Assembly (NCBI GenBank): GCA_021234155.1
Contig: JAJEKV010000011.1
Coordinates: forward strand, 16,010,441 to 16,074,440
Reading direction: 5' to 3'
Source of the DNA: Isoetes taiwanensis
Lineage: Eukaryota; Streptophyta; Lycopodiopsida; Isoetales; Isoetaceae
DNA length: 64,000 bases
The notes under the pieces are model-generated. The model saw only the letters and a program-made list of their open reading frames with translations. It had not been told where the DNA came from and searched no databases. Of the stretch, positions 10,794-22,765 are shown piece by piece; positions within the stretch are counted from its first letter, which is position 1; each line of letters starts with the position of its first letter. The translations under genes were made by a program, and so were the position numbers.

Positions 10794-11884
10794 ATTTTGG
10801 ATTGTTTATATGCACACATATAACCTTCCAAACAAACCATGCACGAAAATTAAATCAATGAAAACTCAAAGTACAATGCAAACATGTTCAAAGCATGTGC
10901 ACAATTTATTCCTCTAACAATTTACATAATAGACTATTATTGGAAGCACTAGTGACGGCTTGATAGAAAGAATTGAATAAAGCTATTCAAGAATGGGCAA
11001 AATGCATCAATTATGTTTACTGCACCAACTACGTTAAGAACCTCACGTACCCACATAAGTTTGCAGCCCAAATTGTAAAAAAGCAAGTAGGTAGCACATA
11101 TGGGCCTTGAAAGGTTACTTTGGGCATTTGGACACAAATTGTTCATTAAATTATTTGTACTACCAATACATTATCCTAAGAGGACACATGCAACTGAATG
11201 GGTCCACGCATTGAGTTGCGGTAAGACCGCACGATAATATGATTAATATAAGTCTTGCAGTTCTGTCACAAGTCCATTTAATGAGGCCAACTATTAAGTC
11301 AAGCCTTATTCGTGCCATGTACGGCACAAATTCTGCACTTTTCAATTACCAAACATGTCAACAAAAACACAGTCATTATGGATTGTTCATGTGCATAGAA
11401 CCATCCAAGCAAACCAAGCATGAACACTAAATCAATGAAAATTCAGAGCAACAACTTAGAGTGTTGTTTGGAAGCATGTGCAAAGTTTATGTTCGTACCA
11501 TATGGACATTTAATCTATTGATCCGAGATATTATAAAGAACCCAGCCAAGTCAAATCATTCATTTTATACGCACGTTTATAACCTTCCAAACAATAGAAT
11601 AGAATAGAATAGTTTTTTTAACGTCCACGGAGACCAATAGGTCATGGGACCCATACAATGGGCTAGTACAATCATTACTACTAGGATTAAAAGACCCCTG
11701 CCTCGAAAGGTTTTCAAGGGAAAAACCTTTGCAGTAATGATGATACTAGACAAGCGGAGATAATGACAAACCATGCACGAAAATTAAATCAATGAAAACT
11801 TAAAGTACAATCAAACATGTTTGAAGCATGTGCACAATTTATTCCTCTAACAATGTGCATAATAGACTATTATTGGAAGCGCTA
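10794..11884. repeat. ~690-bp repeat unit, left block
   Basis: This diverged unit matches the tandem array at 48690-50455. Shared blocks include TTTGCAGCCCAAATTGT, GGTAGCACATA, ATTTGGACACAAATTGTTC and AACCATGCACGAAAATT. Short ORFs inside it are conserved only as repeat sequence. A 5'-truncated LINE end is inserted at about 11597-11767. Confidence 0.85.
11597..11767 (-). mobile_element. 5'-truncated LINE 3' end with pentamer tail
   Basis: About 150 bp matches the 3' UTR of the LINE at 12353-19817, including GTCCACGGAGACCAAT and GGGAAAAACCTT. It ends, on the minus strand, in a tail of ATTCT repeats. The host repeat unit resumes on both sides at CAAACC, so this is a clean insertion with a short duplication of about 4 bp. 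Confidence 0.8.
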
Positions 11885-12070
11885 GTAACGGTGCCCAGGG
11901 TTGCTGGGCATAAGTTGGATGCCTGTAGATGTTTTGGCCGCAATTAGAAAAGTATGCAGTAATAACGATGCTCAGCATTGTTGAGCTTTACTTAGAAACA
12001 TGTAGATGATACACACGCATGCATTGTTAGGCTTCACTTAGAAACATGTAGATAATACACACGCATGCAC
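11885..12070 (-). mobile_element. Helitron 3'-end-like hairpin and short tandem repeat
   Basis: CTAG at 11883-11886 is followed by the hairpin GCCCAGGGTTGCTGGGC, as in the Helitron 3' ends at 23854 and 27961. It interrupts the ~690-bp repeat unit after TTGGAAGC. A related hairpin, GCTCAGCATTGTTGAGC, follows near 11971. A ~45-bp unit with TTAGAAACATGTAGAT is repeated twice at 11992-12070. The other Helitron end was not identified. Confidence 0.45.
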
Positions 12071-13221
12071 CTACTGTCTACATCGCGATAGATTATGTGT
12101 CAATATTGATTTTTGACTTATGTAGGGGCATGTTTCAACGCCTTTGCCCTAATATAGGGCATAGTCAATTGTCTATGTTCAAGACAGAGGGAATAATTAC
12201 ATATATCAGCCCTACGGATAAGCCTTACGGATATCTATGTTATGTAATAGATATTCCATTGAGACTTTCAAAAGAATAATACGTGTTAGGGTCTATTCGC
12301 ACCCATGGTTAAGTTTAGTTAAGTTAATTTTTACCATTAAGTTAAGTTAATAGAATAGGTTTTTTAGCATCCACGGAGACCAATTGGCCTATGGGACCCA
12401 AACAAAAAGAGAGCAGCAAGCGTATTACTGACAGGATTAAAAAACCCCCGCCCCGAAGGGTTTTCGAGGGAAAAACCTTAGCAGTAATAAGCATGCTGGC
12501 ACACTGTACAATTGCATAGGACAGTTCAATACCGTCCCGTAGGACACAAACGAGTCCGTGCATCCATAACCTCCTGGAGGCATGACCCCAACAACCCCAC
12601 TGATGCTGTAGTCAATAACTGATGCAACGGCTGGCCAGGCACTAGTAATCGAGCATATCGCTCTCGGATATGGGCAAATGCTGGGCAGATCTGGAGGGTA
12701 TGACATTCATCCTCAATCGCGCCCTGGTGGCAACACTGGCAAAGCCTTTGTTCTCGTGGTTCCCGAGCCCAACGTCCTGTTTCAATGCGGAGGCGATGTG
12801 CACCCATGCGAATGGAAGCTATAAGTCTGCGCTTCTTCATGGGCAGCTGGGTGTACAAGTACTGGTGTGGGCCTCTTGTGAGCCTAGGATTGACTTGTTG
12901 CTGATAGTGTACCAGCTTAACATGCGTCAGAGCCTCTGCATCCCAGAGCTTGCGAAGGAAAGTAACATCTAGGTACAGTTTAAGTGCCTCACGATCTTAC
13001 TTTGTCCTGACCTGGACGCATCTGTTTGCCTGCACACCCCAGCGTGAGAACCACTGAGCTTGCTTGTCTTTCCAGCAGGATTTCAGGCATTGGGGACCCA
13101 TCGCCGTGGCCAAAGCAAGGTGGGGCAAGCGTGTATCAGCCATAGCGACCACCTTTTGGAAGTAAACGACATGGCGTTCCAATGCAGCCCATTGAAGGGG
13201 TAGAAAGCCTATCTCCTGGAC

Positions 13222-15783
13222 AGTGTTGTTTTCGTACGCGTACGAAACAAATTGGGGCGTATAGTACCTTATTTTTTATATAGTACGTCTCGTACGTTAC
13301 AAAATAAGGTAAAAAATAATAATTTTTTTTTTTTTTTGGCGGGGTAAAGGTTTACCTTAGCCGTATGCCCTAATGCTAATTTCGAGCATCCTGAATCCTA
13401 AAACGGCCGTCCTCCGAAGCCGCTTCACAATGTAAGTTAGGAGAATCGGATTGCACATGCTAAGGGCACTTAAACAGTTTCTGATGCAATATTCGGGTGG
13501 TTTGGAGTGAAGTTAGACTAATTTTTGATGCAAAGATCCTTTGAACAGAGCTCTTGGAAGGTTTTGATGATTTTTCAGCTTTTCTTATCACTCCCATTCA
13601 TCTCTGATAGCTAAACTGAGCCGTTTTCAGGTTATTGCAGCTGCCAAAACATGGAGGATATCTTTGACAGTCCGGATTTTGAGTAAAGAATATAAGCAGT
13701 AAGTTCTTTTCTATTTCTCTGAATGCTACCTTTATCATCATAAATAACTGGTTCTGCAATGACAATGAAAATGGCAGTGACCTTTTCTGTATAGGAAAAT
13801 ATTCCTTTGTGTAATGTTCTAATTCACCACCAGTTTTTCCCTCATATTCTGTTTTAGTTTTATCCAAATTTAGTTTCGGTTTTCATAGAAGCAGCACTCA
13901 GATCTCTAAGCCATGTGCGCCACTGCACATTATTGAAATTTATATATTGAATACTTAGTGGGGCCAGATTTTCAAGATGTTTAGAAGAAGGTGAAGTTGA
14001 TTCCAGACCCTATATGCCAACGCTTTTGCTCCACAACAGTAAGCTATATGTATTTCAGTTTTCTATCTAGTCATTGGTAGCATGAAATGCTTTGCGAAAA
14101 ATCAGTTTCCATCTTTGCCTCCTGCAATTTTCAAATTCGTTTTAGCTCAAGGTGTGGTGAGTTATTTCTCAATTTCTGCTGTGGTCTCTTGTGGTGCTGT
14201 GTGGACTTTCATTCCATCGCTTGCTCTTGAAGTCCTTTCCTGTTTCTTGCCTTCTATGTGTTCTGCTTAGTCTCATACACTGAATATGGTAACATTTGAT
14301 TAGGCTGGGAAGAAGCAAACTGCATGTTTGGAGTTGATAGCAGCCTGATACATGAATGTGGGCATGCTCAATTATTTCCTGGAAATTGAAGTGAATAAGA
14401 CAGAAAAGGCATACTCATATTCTGCAAGAAATTTGCAAAAGAATTGCTGGAAAAGAGATGTAAAATCTGTGTATTTATGCCGATGGAAGTTTGAGCAAGA
14501 TTTTCAGCCAATTGAAAAGTCTAGAAGTGCAGTTGTACAGGGAATGTATTAGAGGATCGAAATATCTCATCACAGTCAGATCTGATAGATCATTATTTAA
14601 ATGCAGATGGGTATATTAGAGAGTGTTAAGGATATAAAGGAAGTAGAGAGCTGATTCAGCCAATGTTGTGATTGCTCATTTTATAGACCTGGAACATGTA
14701 ATAAACACTTCCATTATTCTGTGGGTGTGTCTAGGAATGTGTCTTTACTATAGTTTTTTCTGTTTTTGAATTTAGAAAGCGCAATATGCTGTTCTTCTGA
14801 CGGGGACGCCAGTTGGGTGCCGAGTCCGTTCACTTTCCTTTGCAGTTTACCTAAGTCTGGTGAACTTAGCAGATCTTAGCAGATTTCTTGATCAAAGCCG
14901 TATGATCAGATGAATCAATGCGCCATGGATTTGGTGCTTGGTGAGGCCTTTTGAGGTGCAGCCCATAAGGGGCATAAAAGGGTAAAACAGCTATATAAGT
15001 TGGAAGCCTTATATGCCAATCTACCTTTGGGTGAAAGGTCTTGGGGAAAGGTGAAAGGAGAGCTGGCTTCGTTTCTCCTATGTAAGAGACGCAGTTCCAT
15101 GGATCTGAAATCTTGTACATTTGGAGATCAGAATGCCTAGTGTATGTTCCTCTTTGTCAAGCTTTCTTCTATGCTACTATTGTCGATCCTCCTCCAGCAA
15201 TGTAGATCTCGCTTGGCACTTAGATTCAAATAACATCAGCCATATAACTCCTTAGAAGAATCGTGCAAGGTAGCCATTGCCACTTTACTTAAGCTAGGAA
15301 GTATTGAATTTGCTAAATTTGTTTTACATGATTCTAAGATTGTTGATTTACATCTTCATTTCCATGCAGGCCAGAAAATGGGAGAACTATTGCCAGCTCC
15401 TTTTGCATTGCCATCATGTTTGTGACGTCACAAGTACTTGACCAATCAGTTTATTGGATCTGACCAATCAGTTTGAGATCTGATCTGGCTGAGGAGTAAT
15501 TATAGCTTGAATTTGCAACAACCTGACAGCACAAGTGGGCAATAACAGGTATTCTAATTGATTGCATATATAGTAACATGTGCATTGCATTGGACTGAAA
15601 AGAATAGAAGCAAAAACTAATATGTAATGAATGGGAATGCTTTTGACCCTTCTTGAAGCAATCAGAAAGAGCAAGAGCAAGTAAAATCTGTAGCAGATTG
15701 TCAATTTGGAGCAGATTGTCAATTTGGAGCAGATTGTTTCTAATTGAAATTATATTTTTCTCTTGCAGTTTGCTTACATCACG
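13222..15783 (+). other. hAT 5' leader region, no second gene seen
   Basis: Only short ORFs lie between the left terminus and the transposase start. A polypyrimidine-AG acceptor just before 15769 (TCTTGCAG) sits 15 bp before the ATG. The transposase message may therefore have an untranslated first exon within this region. An AT-rich stretch with a T-run lies near 13320. Confidence 0.5.
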
Positions 15784-18568
15784 ATGCCACGGAAGGAGTC
15801 CCCTTTGTGGAACAAGTATTGCCTTAACATTATGAAGCATGCCAATGGCGATAGAAGCTGGGATTGTAAGTTTTGTGGTAAGCACGTTACGGGAACTAAA
15901 ACAAGGATGGTTGCTCATCTCGCAGGCGAAGCAAGATATGGGGTTGAAGCTTGTGTACAAGTACCAGATGAAGTCTATAGGGAAGTAGGTGGTGGAAGTC
16001 GCGCATCTATTATCCAAGCAGAAGAAGAAATGGGTGGTATAGGTGGTACGTTTGCTGCTGCCGCAGCAACAACAGCAACAATCGATGGTTCTGCTGCTGT
16101 CTCGTCATGTGTTGGAGATGATAGTGCATCCTTTGGCAGTATTGCTATGGCAGCGCCTAGTCATTCTCATTCATTGCCCCCATCATCACGTAAGCAGCAG
16201 CAAACTCTGAAAAAAAGTACTGTTATGCAAATGCAAAGAAAAAAATATGCAAATGTAATGGAAATGAGGTGCATTATTGAAGCTAACTTGTCCTTTAATT
16301 TGCTGAAATTGCCATGTTGGAGAAACATGTTAGAGGCATTTTCTGAAATCGGAGATAAACATAGCGGGGTCAGCTACAATTATATGAGAAATGCAGGTTT
16401 AAAATCTGAAATGCATACTTTGCAAGAAAAGATGGCAAAGATAAGGGCATTATGGCCCAAGTATGGCTGCACCATTCTAACAGATGGTTGGGTTGATGTG
16501 TGCCATAGGCAACTTGTTAATGTTTTGGTTTCATGTTGCTATGGTACAATGTTTCTCAAGTCAATTGATTGTAGCAATGTTAGCATTAGGACTGATAGTG
16601 TATGGCTTGCTGAAAAAATTTCAGAGGCAATCAAAGAGGTGGGTAGTGATAATGTGGTGCAAGTCATTTCAGATAATGCCTCCAATTGTGTGTGTATGGG
16701 AGATTTGCTTGAGGAGGAGTTTCCTCATCTTGTATGGACACCATGTGCCTCTCATTGCTTAGATCTCTTATTACAAGATATGGGTGAGCTCCCATGGATG
16801 AAAAGTATTGTTGCCAAAGCAAATAATATTGTGCGACTATTTGGAAAGAAAAGAAATGCAAGGAAAATATTTCTCTCTTATAGCAGTCATGCCCTTTTGA
16901 AGCCTTGTAAAACAAGATTTGGAGTGACATATATTGTGTTGGCACGCCTCCATAAAGTTTGGAGTGCTCTTGAACAAACAGTGGTGAGTGATCATTGGAG
17001 AAATTGGCCAGATAGTAGAAAATCCGATGCAATGAATGTCAAAAGTTACATCCTTGATCCGTCAACATTGCCTTCTTTCCATATTGTTTTAAGGGTGATG
17101 GCACCACTGCATAGTGTATTGCGCTTAACTGATAAAGAAGGCTCAACAATTGGACTGGTTTATGAATTTATGCGAAGGAGTAAAGAGGTACTATCTAAGG
17201 GGATGGAAGAAGACTCTGCCAATAAGTCCAAGTAAGTAGTACGAGTATTTGAATTTGTCTATTTTAGCTTATTTGCAAACTGATTTCAAAGTTCCAGATT
17301 TTTATTATTAAGAATTCAATATTAGAGAAATATTTTTATTGCTGATTTTTGCAGTTCAGATTTTTGTTCATAAATTATATGCTGGCTGATTTTTGCATTA
17401 AGATCTTTCACATGGATACACTTTTTTGTGTTGCAGGTTTGAAGATGTTTTAAAGTTGTTTGACAAGCGATGGGAATGGTTTAAAAGACCCATTCACTTG
17501 GTAGCTCATATTTTGCACCCTTTATGGAGAGAAGATGCAAGCTTCTTAGGTTCTGAGTTGTTGGATGCATGGATGAAGTACACGCAAAAATTATATTCTA
17601 TTGAAGAGTGTGATGAGCTATTCCGTGAGCTTCATGAATATCGCAATGGAACTGGATCATTTAGTTATGCATTGGCAAAAGAGGAGATTACAATGCGCAA
17701 ACCTGTTACATGGTGGGAAACATTCGGTGGTAGGACCCCAAAACTTCAAGCATTGGCCGTGAAAGTCTTGTCTCAGGTTAGCTTCCATGATTTTTTTTTT
17801 TTGCTCTTTAAGCTTTTATTGAATTGAAAGATGATTATGTTTGTTTATTGTAATTTAGGACTGTTCTTCTGGGGCAGCAGAAAGAAACTGGAATGCTCAT
17901 GCTTTAGCACATACGAAAATAAGGAATAGGTTGAAGCCAGCACAATTGGAGTGATTGGTGTATGTTCGTGAGAATTTACGGCTTGTTCGTAAGTTTGAAA
18001 CGATCAATACCTCTCCAATGCAGGCAAAGGCCTCTATATCTATCTCTTATTTTTAAAATTTATGTCCCCTTAGGATTTTTAATACTTATCTCTCATTTGT
18101 TAATAGGTGAATCCACTTGAAGTGGATGTTGAGAAGACTCCAGAATTGCCTCCTCCAACAGAAGCTGATGAACTTAATCGAGAATTTTATCAAACATACT
18201 TTGAAGAGAGCATGAGCTTTAGGAGGACCACTAGGAGTATGTCAAGAGCTGCAGCATCCACATCACGAGGTACACGTGGTCGTCGTAGACGACGTGGTAG
18301 TGGTAGTGGTAGTGCTAGCATTAATACTAGAAGGGTTAGGACTCGATCTACAACAAGGGCCAGCACTAGCACTGTTGCAGCAGAAAATGTGGCAGAAATT
18401 GCAACAGAAACTGGAGTAGATAATGATGTCAATGAACATATTGAGGAGGTAGAAGTCAATGAGGAAGATAATATGGAAGAAGAAGAAGAAGAAGAAGAAG
18501 AGGTGGAAATGTGGAAATCTTCCACTGAAACAGAGTCTGAAGATGAGGAGAACGAAGAAGAAGAATAA
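15784..18568 (+). CDS. hAT-family transposase (BED finger, DUF659, C-terminal dimerisation)
   Basis: There are four coding exons: 15784-17231, 17437-17776, 17859-18023 and 18107-18568. They join in frame and would give about 804 residues. Near the N terminus is a BED-type zinc finger (WDCKFCGKHVTGTKTRMVAH). The DUF659/hAT core follows, with ILTDGWVDVCHRQLVN, VVQVISDNASNCV and TPCASHCLDLLLQD, which hold the expected acidic and CxxH positions. Exon 3 has the hAT dimerisation motif AAERNWNAHALAHTKIRNRL. The last exon is basic and then very acidic (runs of E), an unusual tail. There are two defects: a TGA at 17952-17954 inside exon 3 replaces a conserved residue before LVYVREN, and the intron after exon 3 starts with GC instead of GT. 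A shortened 627-residue product ending at the TGA is possible. It was probably active until recently. Confidence 0.88.
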
Positions 18569-20252
18569 TCATCGTCAAGGTAAAGTTTATTTCAGATTAT
18601 TAAATGTTGATTGTGGCAAAAGAGTCTAATGTTTGTTTTTTTAGGTTGCCTGTATGATTTTCAGCCTAATTATGATCAGAAATTCTATTTAAACAGCAAC
18701 AAACTATTATGATCTAAAATCTTGAGAAACATAATTGTATAATGTTTTAAGGTTTCCACTTTATTTGAACAAATATGTCTGATAACTTAATCATGCATAT
18801 AAGAAATCGGCTTTAATTAATTAATGTCTATAACTTTTGAAGTTGTGTAATATATTTATGTTCTTTTACAATTTGCCTACACAAGTAATAACATAAAACA
18901 ACCGAAAATTAAAGAACAGATCACAGAAAATCTAAATTATTATTTTATTTTAGAGCTTGAAGTACTATAAGTAGTGTACGTCCGTAACGTACACTACGTG
19001 CTGTACCCGAAAAAGAACAACACACAAACTACGTACTTAAAGTACGAAAAGGCTGAAGGTCCGAAAAACGTACAGTACGTTAGCGGACGTACAATACGCG
19101 AATCGTACACTACGTACGTGACTACACTGCTCCTGGAGTAGGATCTGGTACGGAACTGTGGACTTCACCCCCAGGGCCCGTGCCAAGATGGCCTTCTACA
19201 CCTGCTCGAGGTCATTCCAGGTGTTGAGGGATATCACCGAACCCCACACTTCTGCCCCATACAGAAGGACCGGCTCAACCAAGGCCCGAAACAAATGTGA
19301 CTGGTGGCCCCAGGCATACAACTCTGCTTTGTGGCTGTTGTTCTGCATGGCATACAATGCTTTCCAACCTGCCATGACCCGCAACCTGATAGCTGCATCC
19401 CAATGAGTGGTAGTTGAGAACTCAATCCCCAAGTACTTGTAGGTCGGAGCCACCTCTACCTCCTGCCCCTGGTAAGTGAATGTGGGAAGCCTTGGCTGAC
19501 GGGATGATGCAACTAGCAGCACCCTAGTTTTGGCCAAGTTAACTCGCATGCCAGTGAATTGGCAAAAAGTGTCAAGAGCATCCAGGTGACGTTGCATGTC
19601 CTCTGGAGTATAGGCCATGAGGTTGACATCGTCAGCATATATGAGTTGGCGGATTGTGTGATGCATGAGATGTGCACCCGCATCTCCATGTTCAGAGAGC
19701 CAATCTTCCAACTGATCAATGTATAGGCCAAAGAGTGTGGGGGAGAGGGGGCAACCCTGACGCACTCCAATGCTACTGATCACCGACTGTGCTGCCGATG
19801 TGATATGGCCTGATATGAGTTAATACTAACCGGGTGATTGCCTTCGCACCAAAGCTAGTTAAAAATTTTAGTTAGGCTAACTTAACGGAAAACCATTTCG
19901 CACTCGTTTAGTTAAAAAATTTGGTTAAAAAATAACTTAACTAGCTAACTAAATGCTTTTGAACATGTCTAGTTAAGTTAGCTAAAGGCATACATTATTA
20001 TAAGCACATTTAACTATGAGGTCATTTAACTTTTAGTACTAATTTTTAATTTAGTTAACTTTTAGTTAATTTTGCTAACTTAACAGAATAAGATGCGAAG
20101 ACAACTTTAGTTAGTGTTTTTGGTTAAAAAAGTTAACTAAATTCTTAACTATATTTCTTAACTATATGCTAACTTAACTAGTGGCGCGAATGTAAATTTA
20201 GTTAAAAACCATATTTTAACTTAGCTTAACCACGGGTGCGAATGTACCCTTA

Positions 20253-21573
20253 GACACCTAATAATCGTTTGTGTGCGCTAATTGGGTTCCAGAGTGAAAC
20301 CATTTATATCACAGCCCTGGATTGTGAGTGAGGAAATTGTAAGAGAAATGTCTCACTTTACTTGGTATTTACTTAGTTGCTGATTCTTATAAATCTGGCT
20401 TGGTTGCTAAGCATCACTAAGAACTTTGAATCAGCCGCGGCTAGCATTTGAAGCTTCATTTCCAAGAATCAATCTAGCCTTAGCCTTATAATGCCTTGCA
20501 AACTTATTACCTTGCCAAAAGGTGCTTGCCCAAAGGTGCAGTAGGTTGTTATTATATAATACAACATTTTTTCCCTAGAATACGTAATGGACATGTCCCA
20601 TTTAACTTCAGCTGCCAACTATACTTCTTTTTTTTAAACAAATATCATTTGGCACACATCAGGGTTATATTGCCAAACAAAAATTGTTCTCTTATTGCAG
20701 AAATTGTTCTTTCTTATTGCACCATATATGATATTGCCCAACAGAGTACATGCTTTAAACTTCTTCATATGCAAGGTACCGAGTTATTATAGGCAACATC
20801 ATCAGGCATCCATCCATTTCACCACAGCATAGTAAATCTTATCAAAATCATTGTCTTTACAAAATCCATTGAACATGCGAATCATATCCTTGCTCAACCA
20901 TTTACAGAGAAAGATCATGTGCCTTATTAGTTCCATATTTTGCAGAGAGAGTTTATCATGATGATGTCAGAATAGAGTCTAGCTTTAGTGAGGGGCTTAA
21001 ATGCTTCAAAAGCTAGCTAACCCTCTTTCTCCTGCTCTACAAAACTCAGCTGGAGAATCAATAACATGCGGGTTGAGGCCCTTACTACTTGTTTCAAGAA
21101 TTGCAGACAATCATGTGAAAAGCCAAGTCAGATTCCACAGGAAGAACCCAACAAATTTGCACCATATATCATATTGCCCAACAGAGTACATGTTCTAAAC
21201 TTCCTCACATGCAAGGTACCGAGTTATTATAGGCAACATCATCAGGCATACATCCATTTCACCACACCACAGTAAATTTTATCAGTTGTGGAATCCACAA
21301 CTCTACTTTTCTAAATAGATTATAGGACCCTTGTACAGGTTCCTCGGGGCTTTGAAAAAGCATGCCTCATGCCAGTCTGAAGCCTATAGCGACCAAAAAT
21401 TTGTATGAACAATCTTATAAATTTACTCATGTACAAGGCTTTGAAAAAGCATGCCTCCTGCCAGTCTGAAGCCTATAGAGATCAGAATTTTGTATGAACA
21501 ATCTCATAAATTTACTCATGTACATTTCTTACAGAGAAATTTTAGCATAGTAACGATGAACCTGAGCCCCCTA
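20253..21573. repeat. Intergenic DNA with two direct-repeat pairs
   Basis: A 125-bp segment at 20719-20842 recurs at 21159-21283 (shared AGGTACCGAGTTATTATAGG). An 86-88-bp segment at 21350-21433 is repeated at 21438-21523 (shared CAGTCTGAAGCCTATAG). Short plus-strand ORFs arise from these repeats. No gene is recognised. Confidence 0.7.
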
Positions 21574-21581
21574 GGCAAAAC

Positions 21582-22166
21582 CATGGTTACCCGGAACCGG
21601 AACGGGAACCGGAATGGCACCCCAAATTTCGGAACCGGAACCGGAACACTTCGGAACGGGAACATCCAACTTTGGAAAAAATAAATTATGAAAATGGATT
21701 TGGTGTTCCCGTGAGCTAATTAACCTATTGAACTAGTTTTCAATTTTAAAATGTCAAAGGGTGATGTATAATAATGGCCAAATGAAAATAAGGCTCTACC
21801 GTATTACATATTCTTATAAATAAACATAAAAACACCACATAGTTTTTTTATGAGAATATATCTTAAGCCGTCATTATAAAAAAAGAAATCTTCTATTATA
21901 GCAAATATATGGCATGATAGCCTCGAAACATATGCATAATAAAGTAGCTAAAACAATAGTTTTCAAAACATTTGGCTCTGTGCTCTGCTTCTTCTTCCAT
22001 TTAACTAAAGAGCAATAAACAAAACAAATGCACGAAAATCAATCAAATGCTAGTTTTGCTTCAGCTCTATGAGTATGAATGAAATAAATAAATGCAGAAG
22101 AACATACCTTAAGAATGATTCAATCAATGTAATGTTATGTGGCAGCAAATGGAACTTCAGTTCTCC

Positions 22167-22198
<32 letters not shown>

Positions 22199-22683
22199 TT
22201 GGTTGGTTTTCAATAATGATACAGACATTTACTACCTATTCTAATGAAGAAGAAGGAAAGAAGGGGCGTTTTGCTTGCTCTCTACCTAATCTCTGTAGTC
22301 TCTAAAGGGGCGTTGCTGCTTGCTTCTCCTCCTCTGCTGACCGAAACCGAATCGAGCTGTTCTGTGTATGGCGGCCACTCAGGCGGAAACAAAAAGAGAG
22401 GAGAAGGGCTTTCTGCCCTGTTACGAATGAATATCAGAGGCCCAAACCTACCAAAATCGAAATTTGCAAAAGTAAAAGTGAAAAATAAGAAAAAAAGATG
22501 AAGGAAATGGTCAAAATAAATTTTATAGTTGGGAAACGTTCCCAACTTACCGGAATGTTGTCGGAACGATGTTCCGGGTAACATGCACATTTGGAACGGG
22601 AAGAAAAGTTCCCGGAACGTGGCATGCCCCGGAACGTGTTCGGAACCGGAACGGCGTTCGGAACGCCGTTCCACGTAACCATG
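21582..22683. mobile_element. Non-autonomous hAT element, 1.1 kb
   Basis: Inverted termini CATGGTTAC...GTAACCATG are flanked by a perfect 8-bp duplication GGCAAAAC (21574-21581 and 22684-22691). Both ends carry dense copies of CGGAAC/GTTCCG. Inside is a CTGG microsatellite (22164-22207). ORFs on both strands near 22282-22736 show no transposase, so the element depends on a helper. Confidence 0.85.
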
Positions 22684-22765
22684 GGCAAAACGCGTCTTTT
22701 CTGGCTTGGAGACAATTTTTTGCAAAGGAATGCCATTCTACACTGTTTATAACGATGCTTGAGAG

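Larger units (their letters stand above)
13221..19129 (+). mobile_element. Autonomous-type hAT transposon, 5.9 kb
   Basis: The termini are CAGTGTTGTTTTCGTACG on the left and (complement) CAGTGTAGTCACGTACG on the right. They are flanked by a perfect 8-bp duplication CTCCTGGA at 13213-13220 and 19130-19137, the hAT hallmark. Both ends carry many GTACG/CGTAC motifs, densest at 18970-19125, which are likely transposase-binding sites. The element holds one transposase gene (15784-18568) after about 2.5 kb of leader sequence. An 18-bp repeat with CAGATTGTCAATTTGGAG lies at 15690-15745. Confidence 0.95.
12353..19817 (-). mobile_element. 5'-truncated LINE, split by a hAT element
   Basis: The LINE occupies 12353-13220 and 19138-19817, about 1.55 kb without the hAT insertion. 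It is flanked by an 8-bp duplication AGTTAATA (12345-12352 and 19818-19825). On the minus strand, 19783-19196 encodes the second half of a reverse transcriptase: GVRQGCPLSPTLFGLY, then LIYADDVNL with the catalytic ADD, then YKYLGIEF. Across the hAT, the frame continues through 13212-12526 with the C-terminal zinc-knuckle region GRWAREPREQRLCQCC and DECHTLQICP. Removing the hAT and one target duplication rejoins the frame exactly at LLQEIGFLPL. Nonsense codons near 19190 and 12995 show it is dead. It differs from the L1-type LINE at 51289-55493. Confidence 0.88.
12289..20249. mobile_element. Tourist/Harbinger-like MITE, split by a LINE
   Basis: The left part is 12289-12352 and the right part 19826-20249, about 490 bp when joined. 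The left terminus GGGTCTATTCGCACCC and the right terminus (complement GGGTACATTCGCACCC) form inverted repeats of about 35 bp. The element is flanked by TTA on both sides (12286-12288 and 20250-20252). A 3-bp TTA duplication and short GC-starting TIRs fit PIF/Harbinger-type MITEs. The interior is rich in GTTAAGTTAA motifs and has no gene. Confidence 0.8.

Noticed and set aside
18190-18525. 111-codon minus-strand ORF rich in serine and leucine
   Set aside because: It is the antisense of the acidic GAA-repeat tail of the hAT transposase.
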